Made by a program: the position numbers and the translations under genes. The notes under the pieces were generated by a model, which did not search any database, was not told the DNA's origin, and saw only the letters and a list, made by a program, of their open reading frames with translations. 38,850 nt of DNA, taken from positions 617-39,466 of the forward strand of contig NWUY0302374742.1 in the NCBI GenBank assembly GCA_004151065.3, in the 5' to 3' direction. The stretch is from Larix sibirica. Taxonomy: Eukaryota; Streptophyta; Pinopsida; Pinales; Pinaceae. Position 1 is the first letter of the stretch. Each line of letters starts with the position of its first letter. Positions 18,618 through 31,345 of the stretch are shown in pieces.

Positions 18618-21600
18618 TAAGCGTTAGTGTTAGGCTAATAGAGTAGTAATTCGCTTCGATCTAAGCCTCGCTGTCTAGTGGGAGGTACACTGCCTAACTT
18701 GTTTATTACTCTACCTAACTTCTTACTCTAGGGAGATATATTGACCAAAAGGAGAGCCCAGGAGACAGTCTAGTTTTACCAAAAGTAGAGCGATATCGTC
18801 TAGTTGGGAAGGTCCCTACATCTTTCCGTTGTAGCACTTCCCGGTCAGTGGTAGTTCCAGTATGGGTTAGTGGTAGTCTGGGCTAGTGATGGATATATTT
18901 GATTTCTGGACAGATAGGAGTAAGGCGAAGCCGTACCTCCATTGGAAAATAACTATTGATACATATGGGAAATCACCTGGGAAATCCCCATCAATACATA
19001 TTTGATTTCTGGACAACATGAAGAGCCAGAATGTGCTATCATGCCCAGGAAGAGTCATGCCCGGAAATAGTCATGACTTGCCTTAAAGACAATATATTAA
19101 TGGTCGGTTAGCTAATATAGCTAGGGAGCATTGGTTAGCTAATATAGTGAGGTATGGCTTTGCCTTCCTTTGCAATACTTAGTCAATCTAAGAGATTAAT
19201 GGAGGTGTGGCTTCGCCTTCCTTCTATATGTTAAATTCTCAACTAAAATCTATGAACTAAGGCAATCAAATTAGAAGGCGGTATTCACCTATATACGCCG
19301 TGATAGATTCCGTACGGTCAGGGATTATAAAGGTGCAACAGCGAGACGGTTTCGGTTCAATGTACTTGGTTTCAAAAGAGGGGGGAGTTACCACTATATC
19401 CTCGCATGATGAAGACCCTCAATACCCAATCACTCAGTCGAACCGGTCTAAGGCAGAGGTGAAAGAGCTTTGAAGGAAGTGGTACAAATAGGGGGAGTTT
19501 CCCCAGCGCTCAACTTTGCTTACTTTTTCTGGAACGAAATAAGGCGGGCATTTTATTTAAGAGCGATCTTTCCTTTCAGATCAAGTGATCAATGCTGGTG
19601 GTACAAAGACGAGTCCGGTCCAATAACCTAACAAGTTGAAGGAACTCAGTCCGCTTTCAAGTTGAATGCATGTGTACTTCTTCCTCTCTTTCTATCTAGG
19701 TAGTATTTCATTTATAGTCTGTCCAGTACATCCCATAGAGCCAAATTCTATTTTTCCTACGGCTCAATAAAAACTTATCCTTTCAGTCCAACTAGAATTT
19801 GTTGGGATAATATTATAATGATTTCCCTTCCTTTTTACTCCCGGAGTTTTCAAGTTGCTCGCCAATTCGCTTATATGGTTTTATATGGTCTTTATCTGGC
19901 AGCCAAAAGCCTAGTCTTAAACACCCCAAATTGTGGGAGATAACGACGGCAAGTACTCAATCTTTTAAGCCGGCAAGGGAGAGTTCCTTTCTGAATTTGG
20001 TTCTTCTCGTTCAACTGATTAAATGCCCTTTAATAATAGAAAAAGGGAAATGCCTTTAATTTAATAAGTTAATATTATTCTCTCAACTGGCAATCTGGGT
20101 TCATTGTTTGTTGTCTTAAGCCGTTCTCTATCGCATTTATTAAGGAAGAGGCATCCTAAAAGCGTAGAAAGACACTCACCTGGAAGTGTTGAAGGAAGAG
20201 AGATAACCCATATGCCGCTGACATCTATAAGTAGTCTTCATGAGAAGATAGCCAATTTCAAGTCCAGAGGTCGTTGGTAAAGTGACCATTTATTATAGGG
20301 ATCCAGGAGGCCCAGTCCAACAGCAAGAGGTCCAGCTGGCTAATAGAGCCGTCGAAGAATCATTGTGCCTCTTCCCCTATGTCTGATTCAAACAAAATGA
20401 ATTGATGCCGGTTCAAGTACTTTTTAAGTTGAGACGTTTCAAGAGACTTATTCTAAATTAAAGGACCCGGAGGGACTTTCCTGAGGTACGAGGGGAAGGT
20501 TTTAGGTCTCCAAAAAAGATATTTATTCTATTGTAGCATTTACCCTTAAAACGTTCTATGCCCTGGGACGAGGTCTTTCTATCTCCGTTGGTTGAGCCCA
20601 GCTATAGAGTAGGACAGCTCTCCGCGATTCCAATTTATGGTAAGTTGGGTCTAGGGGAGGTGGGTTGTTACGCCCATTATATAAAAACTATGGGGATAGT
20701 TCTTTGTTATTTATGCACTTGATCAATTAAAGAAGAGAAGGAAGAGATTGAAATCTGCACATTTCAAGTCTATTTAAGACTTTATTTACTGGTGAATATA
20801 ACTTTTAATGCCCAGAGTCTCTTAACTCCAACGATCTTCTGTTGGTTGCTCGCTGATAAATATAGCTTTTTAATACTGTCTACATCTGGAGTAGGTGCTT
20901 GTGCCATTTATGCACTTGACCCTTTAAGTTGCCTCTCCCTTTTATTAACGTTCATTTTTTATTACATTATATATAATAAAATGACTCTTAAGATAGATAA
21001 AAACAGTTTTGGCTGAACCTAAAGAAATGGTAAGTGGAAAAGAGTACTCGACTTAAAGGTCTCGCCGGGCTGAAATGCAATTACTTATGGAACTTAAGCT
21101 AAGGCACTATGTACTATTACATATGTAATATCAATAGAAGTAACAACTGAATGCTCTAACTCAACTTTTTGATAGACTCAATTCATACGGTGAAATGCCT
21201 GCCAATTAATAAGTTATAAAGAAATGATATTCTCTGGAAGAAGGGTTAATTGAACCTAGTGCCGTTGCAAGGAATGGCGATTCGTTACACTCAAATATCC
21301 TTTGAAGCAAGTTTGACCTTAGAGAGACTTTAAAGAGCAAGCGCTCAATTAATTCTTTTTTTATGTGGGGAAGCCAGGCTTTATGGTCAGTTTTATCCCG
21401 CGGGAGGGAAAGTAATCTTCCCTGATCTCGACCAAATAAATTATTGAAAGGGAATAGGTGCTTTTATTATTGCACTGACCTCTCTTTTGTTTTATGCTCC
21501 TCTAAGGAATAAAGGGTAAGCTTCGTCGTTGAAAAGGAAAATGAATTGATGCTGCCTCAGCTTTTATACAAATTTATGATCACTGACTGTTGAGGGAAAT

Positions 21601-24600
21601 AGCTTAAAGGCACCCGGCCTCCAATCTTCATATATCCCGCTGAAAGGATTGATCCCGACCTGGTTCTCAAACGAAGGAATATATATATTCCCCGGTATCT
21701 TCCCTTCTGTTTCTTGGGGTTTACTTTGTTTCTATTGTTAAGCGAGCAACCTGGTTTTTTTATCAAAGTAAGTTTCACAGGGTGTACATCTGATTGGTGT
21801 TGATCTCCAAACTTAAGAAAGACATAAAATGCTTGTATTCTTTCTAAGTGCGCCAGTAAACAATTACAGGGTAACTCTAAAGCAGGTTACTTAATCGGCA
21901 AGGCGGAGATTTAGTTATGTACAGATAAAAGAGGAAACCTTAAGTGACAAAAGAAAAACTATACTTGATCTTTTTTATAACAAGCAAAAAGGAAGGCAAT
22001 AAGCGGGGGAATAGGGAGTCTTTTAGAATTTATTTATAGAGATGCAGGCAGAATTTTCATATCCTTGTGCCTAAGAATGAGGGAGCTTATTTAGACGTAA
22101 TAGACTCAACTTGCAGACTCAAATTACAGATGGACTCAATTCATATGGTTAAACTAAATTTGGATGCATACAAAAGAATTGAAAGAAAGATAGCCGTCAA
22201 TTTGAAAGGAGATTGATCTCCTCGTTATAAGGTTTATACAATTGGTGAAATATTTCTTCTTCTTAAAAGTCTAATGGATTTAATATATTTTATCTCCCCC
22301 GGTAGGTAATTCTCAAATGTGGAGCAAAGCAATCTCATTCACGTCACGTTTTTCAATTGGGGAGTCCGGCACTCTTAAGGCTGAAACCCTGGCGCATCAA
22401 TAGAAGAGTGAAATTATAGAGTTTCCACCATTCTATGAGATTGGCAACTAACTCTGAGAGAGGATTTATCCCTATCCCCCGACAACGGCACAAGCACATG
22501 CAAGTGCTCTTCCCACGATAGATTCTGGCTGGTAGAGTAATCAAATTGAAGCTATCTCTTCCGGTTGCTGGGGGAGGTCAAAACTTTATTTCCCAAACCT
22601 CGCCATATAATATAGTGGATCACTTTAATTTAATCCTAAAGCAAATGAATAAAAGTCAATCTTTCTTGTTCCCTCGATCTCCTATACCCTTAAGTGTAGA
22701 CCTCGCCCATAGCATTCTACGGCGGAACAATCCATCTCTTCTTTGCTGAACCTGAAGCCAACTCTACTTTAAAGGAAAGGCTATCTTTTCAACCAGACAT
22801 AAACTCCAATCAGAAGAGATCATTTGATCGAGGGGAAGAAACCTATTATTTATCCACCCGTAGAATTAATAGTGCATCGGCAACAAACTTTGAGCGCTAT
22901 TCATATAAGCGAGACCTCATGCTTTTTAAGTGCTGGTGGAGACCCAGATAAGGAAGTTGAGGGAGGAAGAATTCAGTGGGTAAGCGGCGGATAGATATCC
23001 CGCTTCTTTGTATTTTTACATTTTTCTTAATAGTTAGAGAAGGAAAAAGCAACAAAGGAACTGCAGGATTTTTTTCATAATGCTGTAATCAGGGATTCTC
23101 TTTTGTATATTCATTGGTTGCACTTTGAAGAAAGAAAGACCCAGCCAATATATAGTAAGGATAGCGTTATCTCATTTATAGTGGAGGGAAATATTTTTTA
23201 TAAATGAATTTCTAATTACAACACTTCAAGCAAGGTGCTGCTTGGCACAAATTGGGAATGTCAATTGTAAATTAGACATTTTCTAATATGAGTATGAGAT
23301 AAAAATGCAATAAAGGAGTTGTTCCTAGGCAGTAGTATTCTCTTTGTCGGTCTACCTTCTCCTTGAGCCCTAGATAGTGGTGGATAGCAGGAAAAATAGT
23401 CTGTTTTGGCCAACTTCGAGTTGCTGCCATTTATATATTTTGACCAGGGGGTTTTTTATAAAGGTGAGGTGCTGCAACATCTATACAATGATCTCAAAAA
23501 CAACAACTTTTCTTTGAGAGGAACTTATCTTTTGTTATCCCACTTTTCATGATGCTCGTTTCGGTTCTAGGACCCATATGGGTACGTATTTTGACAATTT
23601 TAGCTAAAATCAAAAAGCTAATCAGATAAATTCCTACAAGATAGAAAAGAATTCTGGATCAAATCAAACTGCTGTTAAAATTTAGAATAAATACACTCTT
23701 TTCATGAATGCTTTTGTGCTTCAAATAAAGGTGCCAAAGGGGCTTTTGTGCTCCCGGACCTCCTTTTAAATAGCTCAGTTTGCAGGCAGATATAGCAGGT
23801 ATGATAGTTTAGAATGATTATATAGAGACAGATGCAATATTATTAAGGTAATCGCCCTAAAGGGTATGCTGAGGTGTATTTGGGATTATTATTACCATTC
23901 TGAGGATAGAGGTGGGAAAAGCGGTGATATTGTCGGAGAAGTAGTCAGAGTTGTCGAATCTAGCTGTCAGAGTTATTAGAGAGACTTGTTGGAGAAGTAG
24001 TCGTTGTAAGAGATGATTGAAGCTGGCGAATAAGTCAGTACCCTAGAGAAGTAAGGTACTTGAAATAAATCCTCCAATTAATGCTCTTGTACTTGCTCTT
24101 TATGTAATACGGATTTTTAGAATTACATTTATTAAAGAAGGACTTTCAGTTCGAGAGTAAAATAAAAAGCTATGGGAAGTAATTTTTTGAGGAAAGGCTT
24201 GGTTTGAAATCACGCGGAATGTTTTATTAAGTTAAAGATGCCACAAGAACAGAGACGCTTTCACTTTTATGTGATAACCCGTGCAAAAATATTATATGTA
24301 ACCAGTATTATCATGTGGTAACAATGCTCTCTGGCGAGCTTTGTCAATATTTATAAATAAATTGAGCAGATTTCCTACTGGAAAAGAGCATTTATGCGAT
24401 TAAGAAGGAGACATGAAAACGAGAAATGTGAAAAATATGATATTATAAATGATATATGTATGCTGCGCTTCCGTATGAATCTGACTAGAATGTCTGCTGG
24501 ATTATCACTGTTTCGTGGAATCAATACACAGAAAGCAATCAGCTCTTTCACTATTATATATACAGTAACAAAGCTTTTACACTTTGCTTTTTAGTTTCAA

Positions 24601-24883
24601 AGGGAGTTGATGAGTATAGATCTCACACCAATGTATTTGGCAAGTTGCCTAAAGTATAGTTCTATAAGGCTGGGTATACAGAATATAAGAAAATGAAATG
24701 TGCTCCTTCGCTCACTTTACATAGGCGAGGTTTTTACTATACTTCTAAAAAAATTGTTTATTTAAGGAAAAAGTACAATGCGCAATAAAGTGGACATTCA
24801 TTGTTTTCATGATTCTAAGTAGCATAGGGATAGTTAGTGACTAATATCATACTGGAAGACTAACTAATATTGAGCCTGTCTTT

Positions 24884-24900
24884 TGGCGCCCGACAACCTC
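24884..24900 (+). other. Possible decayed Ty3-type primer binding site
   Basis: TTTTGGCGCCCGACAAC resembles the TTTGGCGCC sequence found just inside the 5' LTR of many plant Ty3-type elements. No LTR end or gag frame is evident beside it, so this may be chance. Confidence 0.15.
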
Positions 24901-27062
24901 CTAATGAGGTTTCCAATCTCTTTTATTATTCCGAATATTGAAACTGTTATTTAGCCAGATCTTTTTCAGTTTCTTTCTCGTTTGTTTATTTTCTATATGC
25001 TTATTTCCCAAATAGGCAAAATGTTTGTTTGGCTTATTTATCTCATAGGTTGGTCTATTAATCTTCTTTGTTAGTTTATCTATGTCCTTTGTGGACTTCT
25101 CTATGTCCTTGCGCTCTTATAAGGGAAAGTAGTTTCTTTGTTCTTCAGGTGCGGCATGAAATAAGTATGACCTTTAGAGACTTTTATTGCAGGGGAAAGC
25201 TTTTGTACCCAAGTATATGCTACATTTTCTTTCCAAGGCGCCTCGACCAGGAAGGTATTAAAGTGTTCCACTGAAACATTAAAGAATCCGTGGTTTCATA
25301 GAGCATAACGTGGCCTAATAGGTAGGAACTCTCTATATTTTGTTTTTTTATGTCTTCCTTCCCCTCTTTTTTTCCTGTGTACTTTGGCTTGAGCCGTTAT
25401 GGCGTTTAGTGGTAAAGTGGCCGCAATGCGGGTCAGCACTTAAAAGCCCGGCAGAACTATGCCCAAGCTATTGAGCTATTACCAATTGAGCCTGGAATTG
25501 AGGATGGTAAAATTCAATGGAAATCCTCATTTAATAATGAAGAAGATCATAGGGACATTTCTTTCTTTATGGGAAAAAATCCTTGTTTGGTTCCCAGCAT
25601 ATATAAAGTTTTTGTCTGTTTATGATTTGGCTCAAAAGAATAGCGGCCGGGGACTCGCCTTATGATTTATATAAATGGTGGAAGAATAGCCACTAGAATA
25701 CAACAGTTATAATAGTTATAAAATATAAAGTGGAATAAATTGAATGGATAAAAATAGATATTATTAAAAGATTTATAGATGAGTTGCATGAACAAAGTTT
25801 TACAGTATTTTCAATATCCTGAATACATAGTTGGAACGACTCTATAATCTAAAAAGTATGAGGGTATAAGGTATTGACTCTCAGATCATATTAGAAACTG
25901 AGCCTGGATATTTATGCGGCTATAACTAGAATAAAATGAATTAATGAAAGCTCTCTATTCAAAAAGGAACTTATTATTTTTTCACCTTCATTTCTTTTGT
26001 GATTTCCTCCAGGTATTGTACCAGTTCGGTGCAGTCATCTAATGTTTACTTTTTTATACTGCCTGAATCTTTGTAATAACTGCATTTCTATTAGTGATGC
26101 CAACAGTAGCAAGTGCATTGTTTGATTCTTCATAAATTGCTTTCTGGGCAATTATAGCTGCTGAACTTTTGATTGGGCCACTGTATTCTGGATCCCTTTA
26201 TTTTCTTTCTCAATCAGTCTTTATGATTTCTAAATTTGAGCCATTTCAAGAATCAGTCCAAATATAAATGACCAAGTTCCAAGATGTTTTGAATTGAGTT
26301 TTAGGCTCATAAAGTTTCTTATTTTAGGTAAACTACAATAGTTTTTGTGTTTATACTTGAAAACTATATATTATGGCCCTTTGTGGCTGGGTTTGCTTTT
26401 GAGATTCCTGCTGCTTTATTCCTTATACCTTCTTATCATGCAGCTCTTCATTTTATTTTGTTAGTCTTTCTTTCTGACTGCCTAGTTATTATTTTATTTG
26501 ATCAGTCCTATCTTTTCTTTTTAATAAGCATTTTGTTTTGCTCCTTTTATATAAATGTGGGTATTATTTTTGTCCAGTTCTAGCATGTCTCTTTGTGGTC
26601 ATAGCATTATTTTATGCACTTAAAGCATAAATCCTGCCAGCTGCTGGACTTTATTTATTAAAGTAGCAATTTGAGCTTTTAAAAAGCTATTCTCTTATAC
26701 TAAAATTTTATTGCTTAAGGGGATTTACTTTAACTCTTCTGCCAGCTCCTTGATTATTTCTTTGGCCTGAATGAAAGCCTTTCGCTGGTTGATGGTGTTA
26801 ATTATGTTACTTTAAAAAAGGTTTTCTCCCTTTGTTATTATATAATTGTGAACTTCTTGCATTCTATGAAAACCTTTGGGATATAGAGGCTAGCAGATTG
26901 TATCTTGCCTTCTGGCCTCACTCTGTTTATATTAATTAATACTGCAGAGGCAATATAATTATTAGGTTGGAGTTAGTCAGCTGGCTGGGATCCGGCACAA
27001 ATGATGCTGTGTACAATTATAAACGAGTCCTTCCTCCTTTCTAAAACCCGATAACTAATAGC

Positions 27063-27245
27063 TCATAGAGATAAATAGCGATGTAGAGATTGATTCTAGA
27101 TATTTAGAGAGATCTATCTATAGGTGTAGAGATTATAGTATCGATCGGTAGAGTATTGAGATAGAGATCGGTATCTATCGGTCTATATATATATAGAGTA
27201 TCGGTATCTCGAAGTATCGGGTATTGGTAGAGAGAGGTATAGAGT
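27063..27245. repeat. Low-complexity GATAGAGAT/CTATCGGTAT tract
   Basis: About 180 bases built from GATAGAGA, GTATCGGTA, TCTATCGGTCT and TATATATATAT motifs. It looks like an expanded cryptic simple repeat. The minus-strand frame at 27104-27433 (ending in a Thr/Ile/Asp repeat) is a product of this tract. Confidence 0.6.
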
Positions 27246-28049
27246 TTGAGGGTAGAGGGTCCCAAGGATGAGTTTAAGCCGGTTGGTAAAAGGTCTAGGT
27301 GGCTGAATGTCACAAAGATTAAAGCAAGCATCTCCCACGCTGTTTGAACGCCCGTCCAAGAATGCTCTAAGTTAAGCAGGTAATGGATCCGTCTGATCTT
27401 CTTTATATAAAGGTTCTTCATGAATACATACATGTAGCCAGCCAGGTGGTGAGTTGGTATTATGTAAACTTAATAAATCCTGGGGGCTAAAGAGAATACG
27501 AATGACTGTTTTAAGTGCTAACCTCCTAAGGTTTATCAAGCAAGGTGGTTGGTAGATAGGGCAAGAGTAGGTGTGTTCCCTGGTATGGGCATGATGGGTC
27601 ATAATCTGTCTGTATGTAAGATTGGGTAAACAGGTCTTAAAGATACGGTATTGCCATTTCTGTAAGTGTTAAAGTGGCGGTTGTGAATTCGAGAGTGTCT
27701 AGTTGATCTGTTGGTTGTTGTTTCTCGGGTTGCTGGTTGGTTTGATTGATACTTGTACTAGTATGGGGTTTTAGATTCGTTTCTGGATTTTGTGTCGCTT
27801 CCCGTTGTTATTGCCAAATTTTATTAGGCTCAGTGGCCCACTTGTCCCTGTTGTCTGGATGTATAGGTTCTTTCTGTTGTTAGAGATGGGTTCCACCATG
27901 CCTTTGGTTTTATGTCTTTGGTTCCCCTTAGTGAGTTGTAGCTGTTTCTGAGTTTTTTTTGTATTAAGCTTTCCTCTAGCTGTGCCAAGAATTAATATAT
28001 CTCAAGTCCCAAACAATATTCTACACAAGTAACCGAGGATATTCGCAAG

Positions 28050-28421
28050 GTGACCCATTCAATTCTAGCTACGTCACCCAAGTTTTACAAGGGACAGAGC
28101 CGCACATTTCAAAAAGCTTATAAGATACGCGATCCAGTTTTGCTCCGTTCTTGTTCGGTAAAAGAGTGTTCCGATTCCAATGTCCGTGCATTTCATGTGC
28201 GATATCTCCATAATTATCTAAATATTCTTGGAGCAATTTTGATAAAAACAGAAGAAAGGTTCATTACAGCTCTATCTGCACTCCTAGCTTTATGTGGGCA
28301 AAACAAATCCCACCCACCGTGCAGCACTCACTATGAGATGATTACAAAGAATAAGCTGCAGATACGCAACTTGTCCGTATCGGATAGATTTGGAGATGCT
28401 CTACTTGTGGTCAATCTTTAA
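28050..28421 (+). CDS. Unidentified 123-codon open frame
   Basis: Open for 123 codons in otherwise stop-rich DNA, but the codon at 28050 is GTG, not ATG, and no ribosome-binding rule applies in plant mitochondria. The protein is Ser/Arg/Leu-rich with scattered Cys and no recognised domain or membrane span. It sits beside retroelement debris and may be a fragment of one. Present-day coding is doubtful. Confidence 0.2.
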   Translation: MTHSILATSPKFYKGQSRTFQKAYKIRDPVLLRSCSVKECSDSNVRAFHVRYLHNYLNILGAILIKTEERFITALSALLALCGQNKSHPPCSTHYEMITKNKLQIRNLSVSDRFGDALLVVNL

Positions 28422-28490
28422 TTAGGACTGGACGTAGAGCAACTAAATGATGATGCCCCATATTAAGGGGTTCCAGTTTCCATCAAACGC

Positions 28491-29239
28491 GTCAAATAGG
28501 GGTTTGAACCCTCACCTTCATTCTTAAGGTGAGTAGCCACCATTTAAGCGGTTCAAGTCATAAGTAAGAGTATACCCCTGCCTTACATGGATTGATCTCC
28601 ATCAACGATTGATCTATGTCATACACGCTCCCTGGTCGTTGGATAGTTGCCCTCAGCATCTTTTCCAGGCGTTTGGTCACGGGATTCAGGCCTGGATTGC
28701 TTCTGGTCCAGACCATTCCATCGTGGGAGCATCGAAGTGTTCAGTGGGTCTAATCGCTTGCCTTCCACTTATGGAATTACCTGGTATTAGCCAAGGTTAA
28801 AAAGAAACTAGTTTACCTCGTTGAAGCAGCAGTTCGTGTCCCAATTTGATATTGAAACCCAGTAACAGAACCTGTTGATTCACCAATTTTTCCAGGTTGC
28901 AGCCTTGATATTATCTTGCCTGACCAAGAGTGATTAGTAGGATTTGGGGCCCTAGTGTCGCTAGTTGCACCATCTCCCATCCCCACAATAGTTTGTTGTA
29001 GTGTTTCTAAGGCTTCTTAAAAAGCCATCTACTTGACTGCATAAAAACTAGGACATGAAGGCATTGCTTTTATGATCCATAACTCTTTCGTATTGCTACC
29101 ATCACTACCCGTGTGAGCCCCTCCTCAGGTCTCTGGCTTCGTCGATGCCCCTTGGTTTTGCATTCACCAGATTCATGTTATGCTATCACGCCCATGCCTC
29201 AACTTGGCTAACAAGTCTGGACAATCTGCAGTAGATGAA
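28491..29239. other. No firm feature; possible continuation of the adjoining gag remnant
   Basis: This stretch is downstream of the gag remnant on the minus strand, where a protease would be expected, but no DTG/DSG motif was found. A minus-strand stretch (GKIISRLQPGKIGESTG near 28900) is coding-like but not identified. The hairpin CTCACCTT/AAGGTGAG around 28520-28545 is discussed among the rejected tRNA candidates. Confidence 0.3.
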
Positions 29240-30055
29240 ACTATAGTGGCCTCATTTAACTATTTGTGGATGTGGGCAATCTTTGGAGATATGACCTATG
29301 TCATTACAATTGTAACATATTATGGGAACTGACTGTCTGCCAACCTGTCCTCCTTTATAACCTCCTCCATACCCTCCCTGGTAGCTGCCCCATATCCTCC
29401 TTGGTCGCTTCCTTATCAAAAAAATTATAGGTCTCTTCTATATTGAAGGAACTTCTTTCAAAGCACTCTACAAGGGTCTACAAGGCATTACACTTTTTTG
29501 TGCTATGGATATTTGCCTTATAGAAATCACAAAGGATGGTCATAGGGCGGGAGTGTACTTTTGCAACATCGAGCAAAACTACGGAGGGTGCTCACAAGAT
29601 AAAAAAAATATCGTAGTATTCATTCACTATGTTACTTGGAAATCTAGTGAGAGGCAGGGTTGGGTTAGGAGCTGCAACCTTGACCCTCAACGAAGGGAAA
29701 TCATTTGTAGGGTGTCCCTCCATCTTGCACACTATACACCATGCCTATTCCCTCCTTGCCTTTGCCTGATTTATATCTTGAATTTGCTCCATTAAGGCCA
29801 ATATCTAAGACTAGTATGCCAGTTCCAATGTTGCGCTAATCGAGGGTATAGCTGCAACCATTGTTCCAATAGTTCCTGGATATCCATTCATGGACTCAAT
29901 CTTAATGGCCTGGGCCAAGGCCTCCCGTTGTGTAGTCCATTTATGCTACATCAGTGGTATTGTGGTCAAAGGTAGTAGACCTTGAATAAACCACTCGTTG
30001 TGCTGGGTTCCAGCCAGGAGATAGGATTAACAAGTGTTGGCGTGGAAACTCATCT
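29240..30055 (-). pseudogene. Ty3-type retroelement gag remnant: capsid tail and two zinc knuckles
   Basis: On the minus strand the parts occur in gag order. First comes HNEWFIQGLLPL, a stop, then REALAQAIKIESMNGYPG (about 30020-29880), which resembles the end of a Retrotrans_gag capsid domain. Then CIVCKMEGHPTNDF (about 29737-29697), a CCHC knuckle whose last Cys is Phe, with APNPTLPL behind it. After a frame-broken stretch there is a Gly/Tyr-rich linker (YQGGYGGGYKGGQVGRQ) and a perfect CYNCNDIGHISKDC knuckle (29276-29317) followed by PHPQIV and a stop. Stops and frameshifts throughout make it non-functional. The open frame on the plus strand at 29505-29795 is a shadow. Probably nuclear in origin. 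Confidence 0.8.
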
Positions 30056-31041
30056 TTAGTCTTAAGATAGGACCTATTACGCAATCACCAAATACAAATT
30101 AACAAAGTAATCACAAAGTAATCATTGAAAAAGAAACCACACCTTCATATAAGGATAAATAAACCACCTTCATACCTCTGTATTCTCATTAACAGCATCA
30201 ATCAAAGTCTGAACAAAGAAGCATTCAGGATTCAAGGTGTATAATTATTTATGCAGAGGCTGTGAAAAAAAAAGGCAATGGCAGTATCAGGATCAGTTCA
30301 AAAGAAGGTTTTTATTACATATATAGAATAACTCATACATATAAAAAAAAGCCACATCCATATATTAAACCTTGCACAGCGAAATAATGACACCTTTCAA
30401 TTATATTCAAAATGGTATGGAACTAAATGTGTTTACAACAGTCCACGAGAATATCTCTCTTAAAATATGGTAAGGCAATATAACAAGATAGATCCAGAGA
30501 ATCCATTCATGTCTAGTTATTGTGAGAGAAGGAAATGAAAGTCATGTGTAACAAATTATTATGAAAATAGACTTTCAATTACTGTCATATTGGATCAACT
30601 AGCCTCTAACGGAAAATGTGAAAAGGAAAATGAAGAGACTTAGTGTGCTCAGAGGATTATCCTTAAAGTGTCAATTTATATTTGGATCCTTGCTCAATAC
30701 CCGGCTCGATTGCTCCTTTTAATCAGAAATGCAGGCAAAAATTAATTGTATGGACTTATATTGCATTTTGAAATGCCAATGTTCGCTTTCTCCTACTCCC
30801 CTTCTTAAGATATGTTCACTAAAGATTGGCCAGTATATAGTCAGTTTGACATCTGATATTGTCTTCATCATGGGTCCTTTAAGTTTGGCATAAGTGTTTA
30901 CTGGGTGTATTTGCATCTCTCTGTGTTTGCATTAGTGGTATCTTTAGGCCTGTGTTTGTAGGCTTTTTTATTCATATCATGTGTTAAATCAGCTGTTTTT
31001 TTTTCTATGAACCAAAAGGCAAATGTTTACACATCTTTTTC
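30056..31041. other. No recognised gene
   Basis: AT-rich DNA with a few A and T homopolymers, such as runs of nine A near 30264 and of eight T near 30993. It could be the untranslated or decayed upstream part of the LINE-type remnant that starts at about 31042, but no RT palm motif was found. Confidence 0.35.
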
Positions 31042-31345
31042 GAGTTCAGGGTTGGCTGGCTCTTACCAGTTCCGGAAAAAGTCTAAGCATTATATATCCC
31101 ACGAGAGGAGAGGATTTGTCAGCTATGCCATTTGCAGGAGGTGAACGCTAAGGAGCATTTCATTTTAAGATGCCCCACCTATTTTGTGATCAGGGAGAGA
31201 TACCATTGCCTTTTCCCTGTAAAGAAAATCCATATCCACCTTCATCCAATATCCTGATCAGTGATGCCTAGCTCTTTACATGCGTGAGGCAGTGACTCTC
31301 AGACAACAGAGCTTGCAGGCTGTGTCCGGGCCTTGCCCCGTATAA
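31042..31345 (+). pseudogene. LINE-type reverse transcriptase C-terminal zinc finger, copy 1
   Basis: The plus frame from 31042 reads EFRVGWLLPVPEKV, a stop (TAA at 31084), then ALYIPREERICQLCHLQE, then KEHFILRCPTYFVIRERYHC. IPR.ERIC..C followed by E-H-x4-C-P-x-Y is the usual CX2C...HX4C finger after the RT of many non-LTR elements; here it is CX2CX9HX4C. A further stretch (DQ, stop, CLALYMREA) matches copy 2. The RT palm itself is not present. It is a broken 3' fragment, most likely of a nuclear LINE; short 3' fragments are normal products of LINE insertion. Confidence 0.75.

Larger units (their letters stand above)
18618..28490. other. Long AT-rich region without recognised genes
   Basis: About 9.9 kb in which only short frames are seen. 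TATTTGATTTCTGGACA is repeated exactly at 18896-18912 and 18999-19015. An open stretch of about 45 codons near 19272-19400 (TYIRRDRFRTVRDYKG) and hydrophobic frames at 20792-21016 and 26347-26583 match no known protein; the latter lie in T-rich DNA and are probably chance. From about 23000 the composition becomes strongly AT-rich. Nothing resembling tRNA, rRNA or standard mitochondrial genes was found. Confidence 0.4.

Noticed and set aside
19300-19312. CCGTACGGTC resembling a domain V strand
   Set aside because: The matching strand GAGCCGTA and the GNRA loop are absent nearby.
20792-21016. 74-codon frame with hydrophobic stretch
   Set aside because: Short, AT-rich, starts with GTG and has no recognised relative.
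25395-25490. D-arm-like TTTAGTGGTAAAGTGGC, suggesting a tRNA
   Set aside because: No anticodon arm, T-arm or acceptor stem follows.
26347-26583. Hydrophobic 78-codon frame that could pass for a small membrane protein
   Set aside because: Lies in T-rich DNA where hydrophobic codons arise by composition; no known motif.
28490-28570. Possible minus-strand tRNA: GGTTCAAACCCCTA T-arm-like sequence and CTCACCTT/AAGGTGAG stem
   Set aside because: The stem has eight pairs with loop AAGAATG, which lacks the conserved T before the anticodon; the T-stem has a mismatch and no acceptor stem could be closed.
29505-29795. 96-codon plus-strand frame
   Set aside because: Antisense shadow of the gag zinc-knuckle region on the minus strand.
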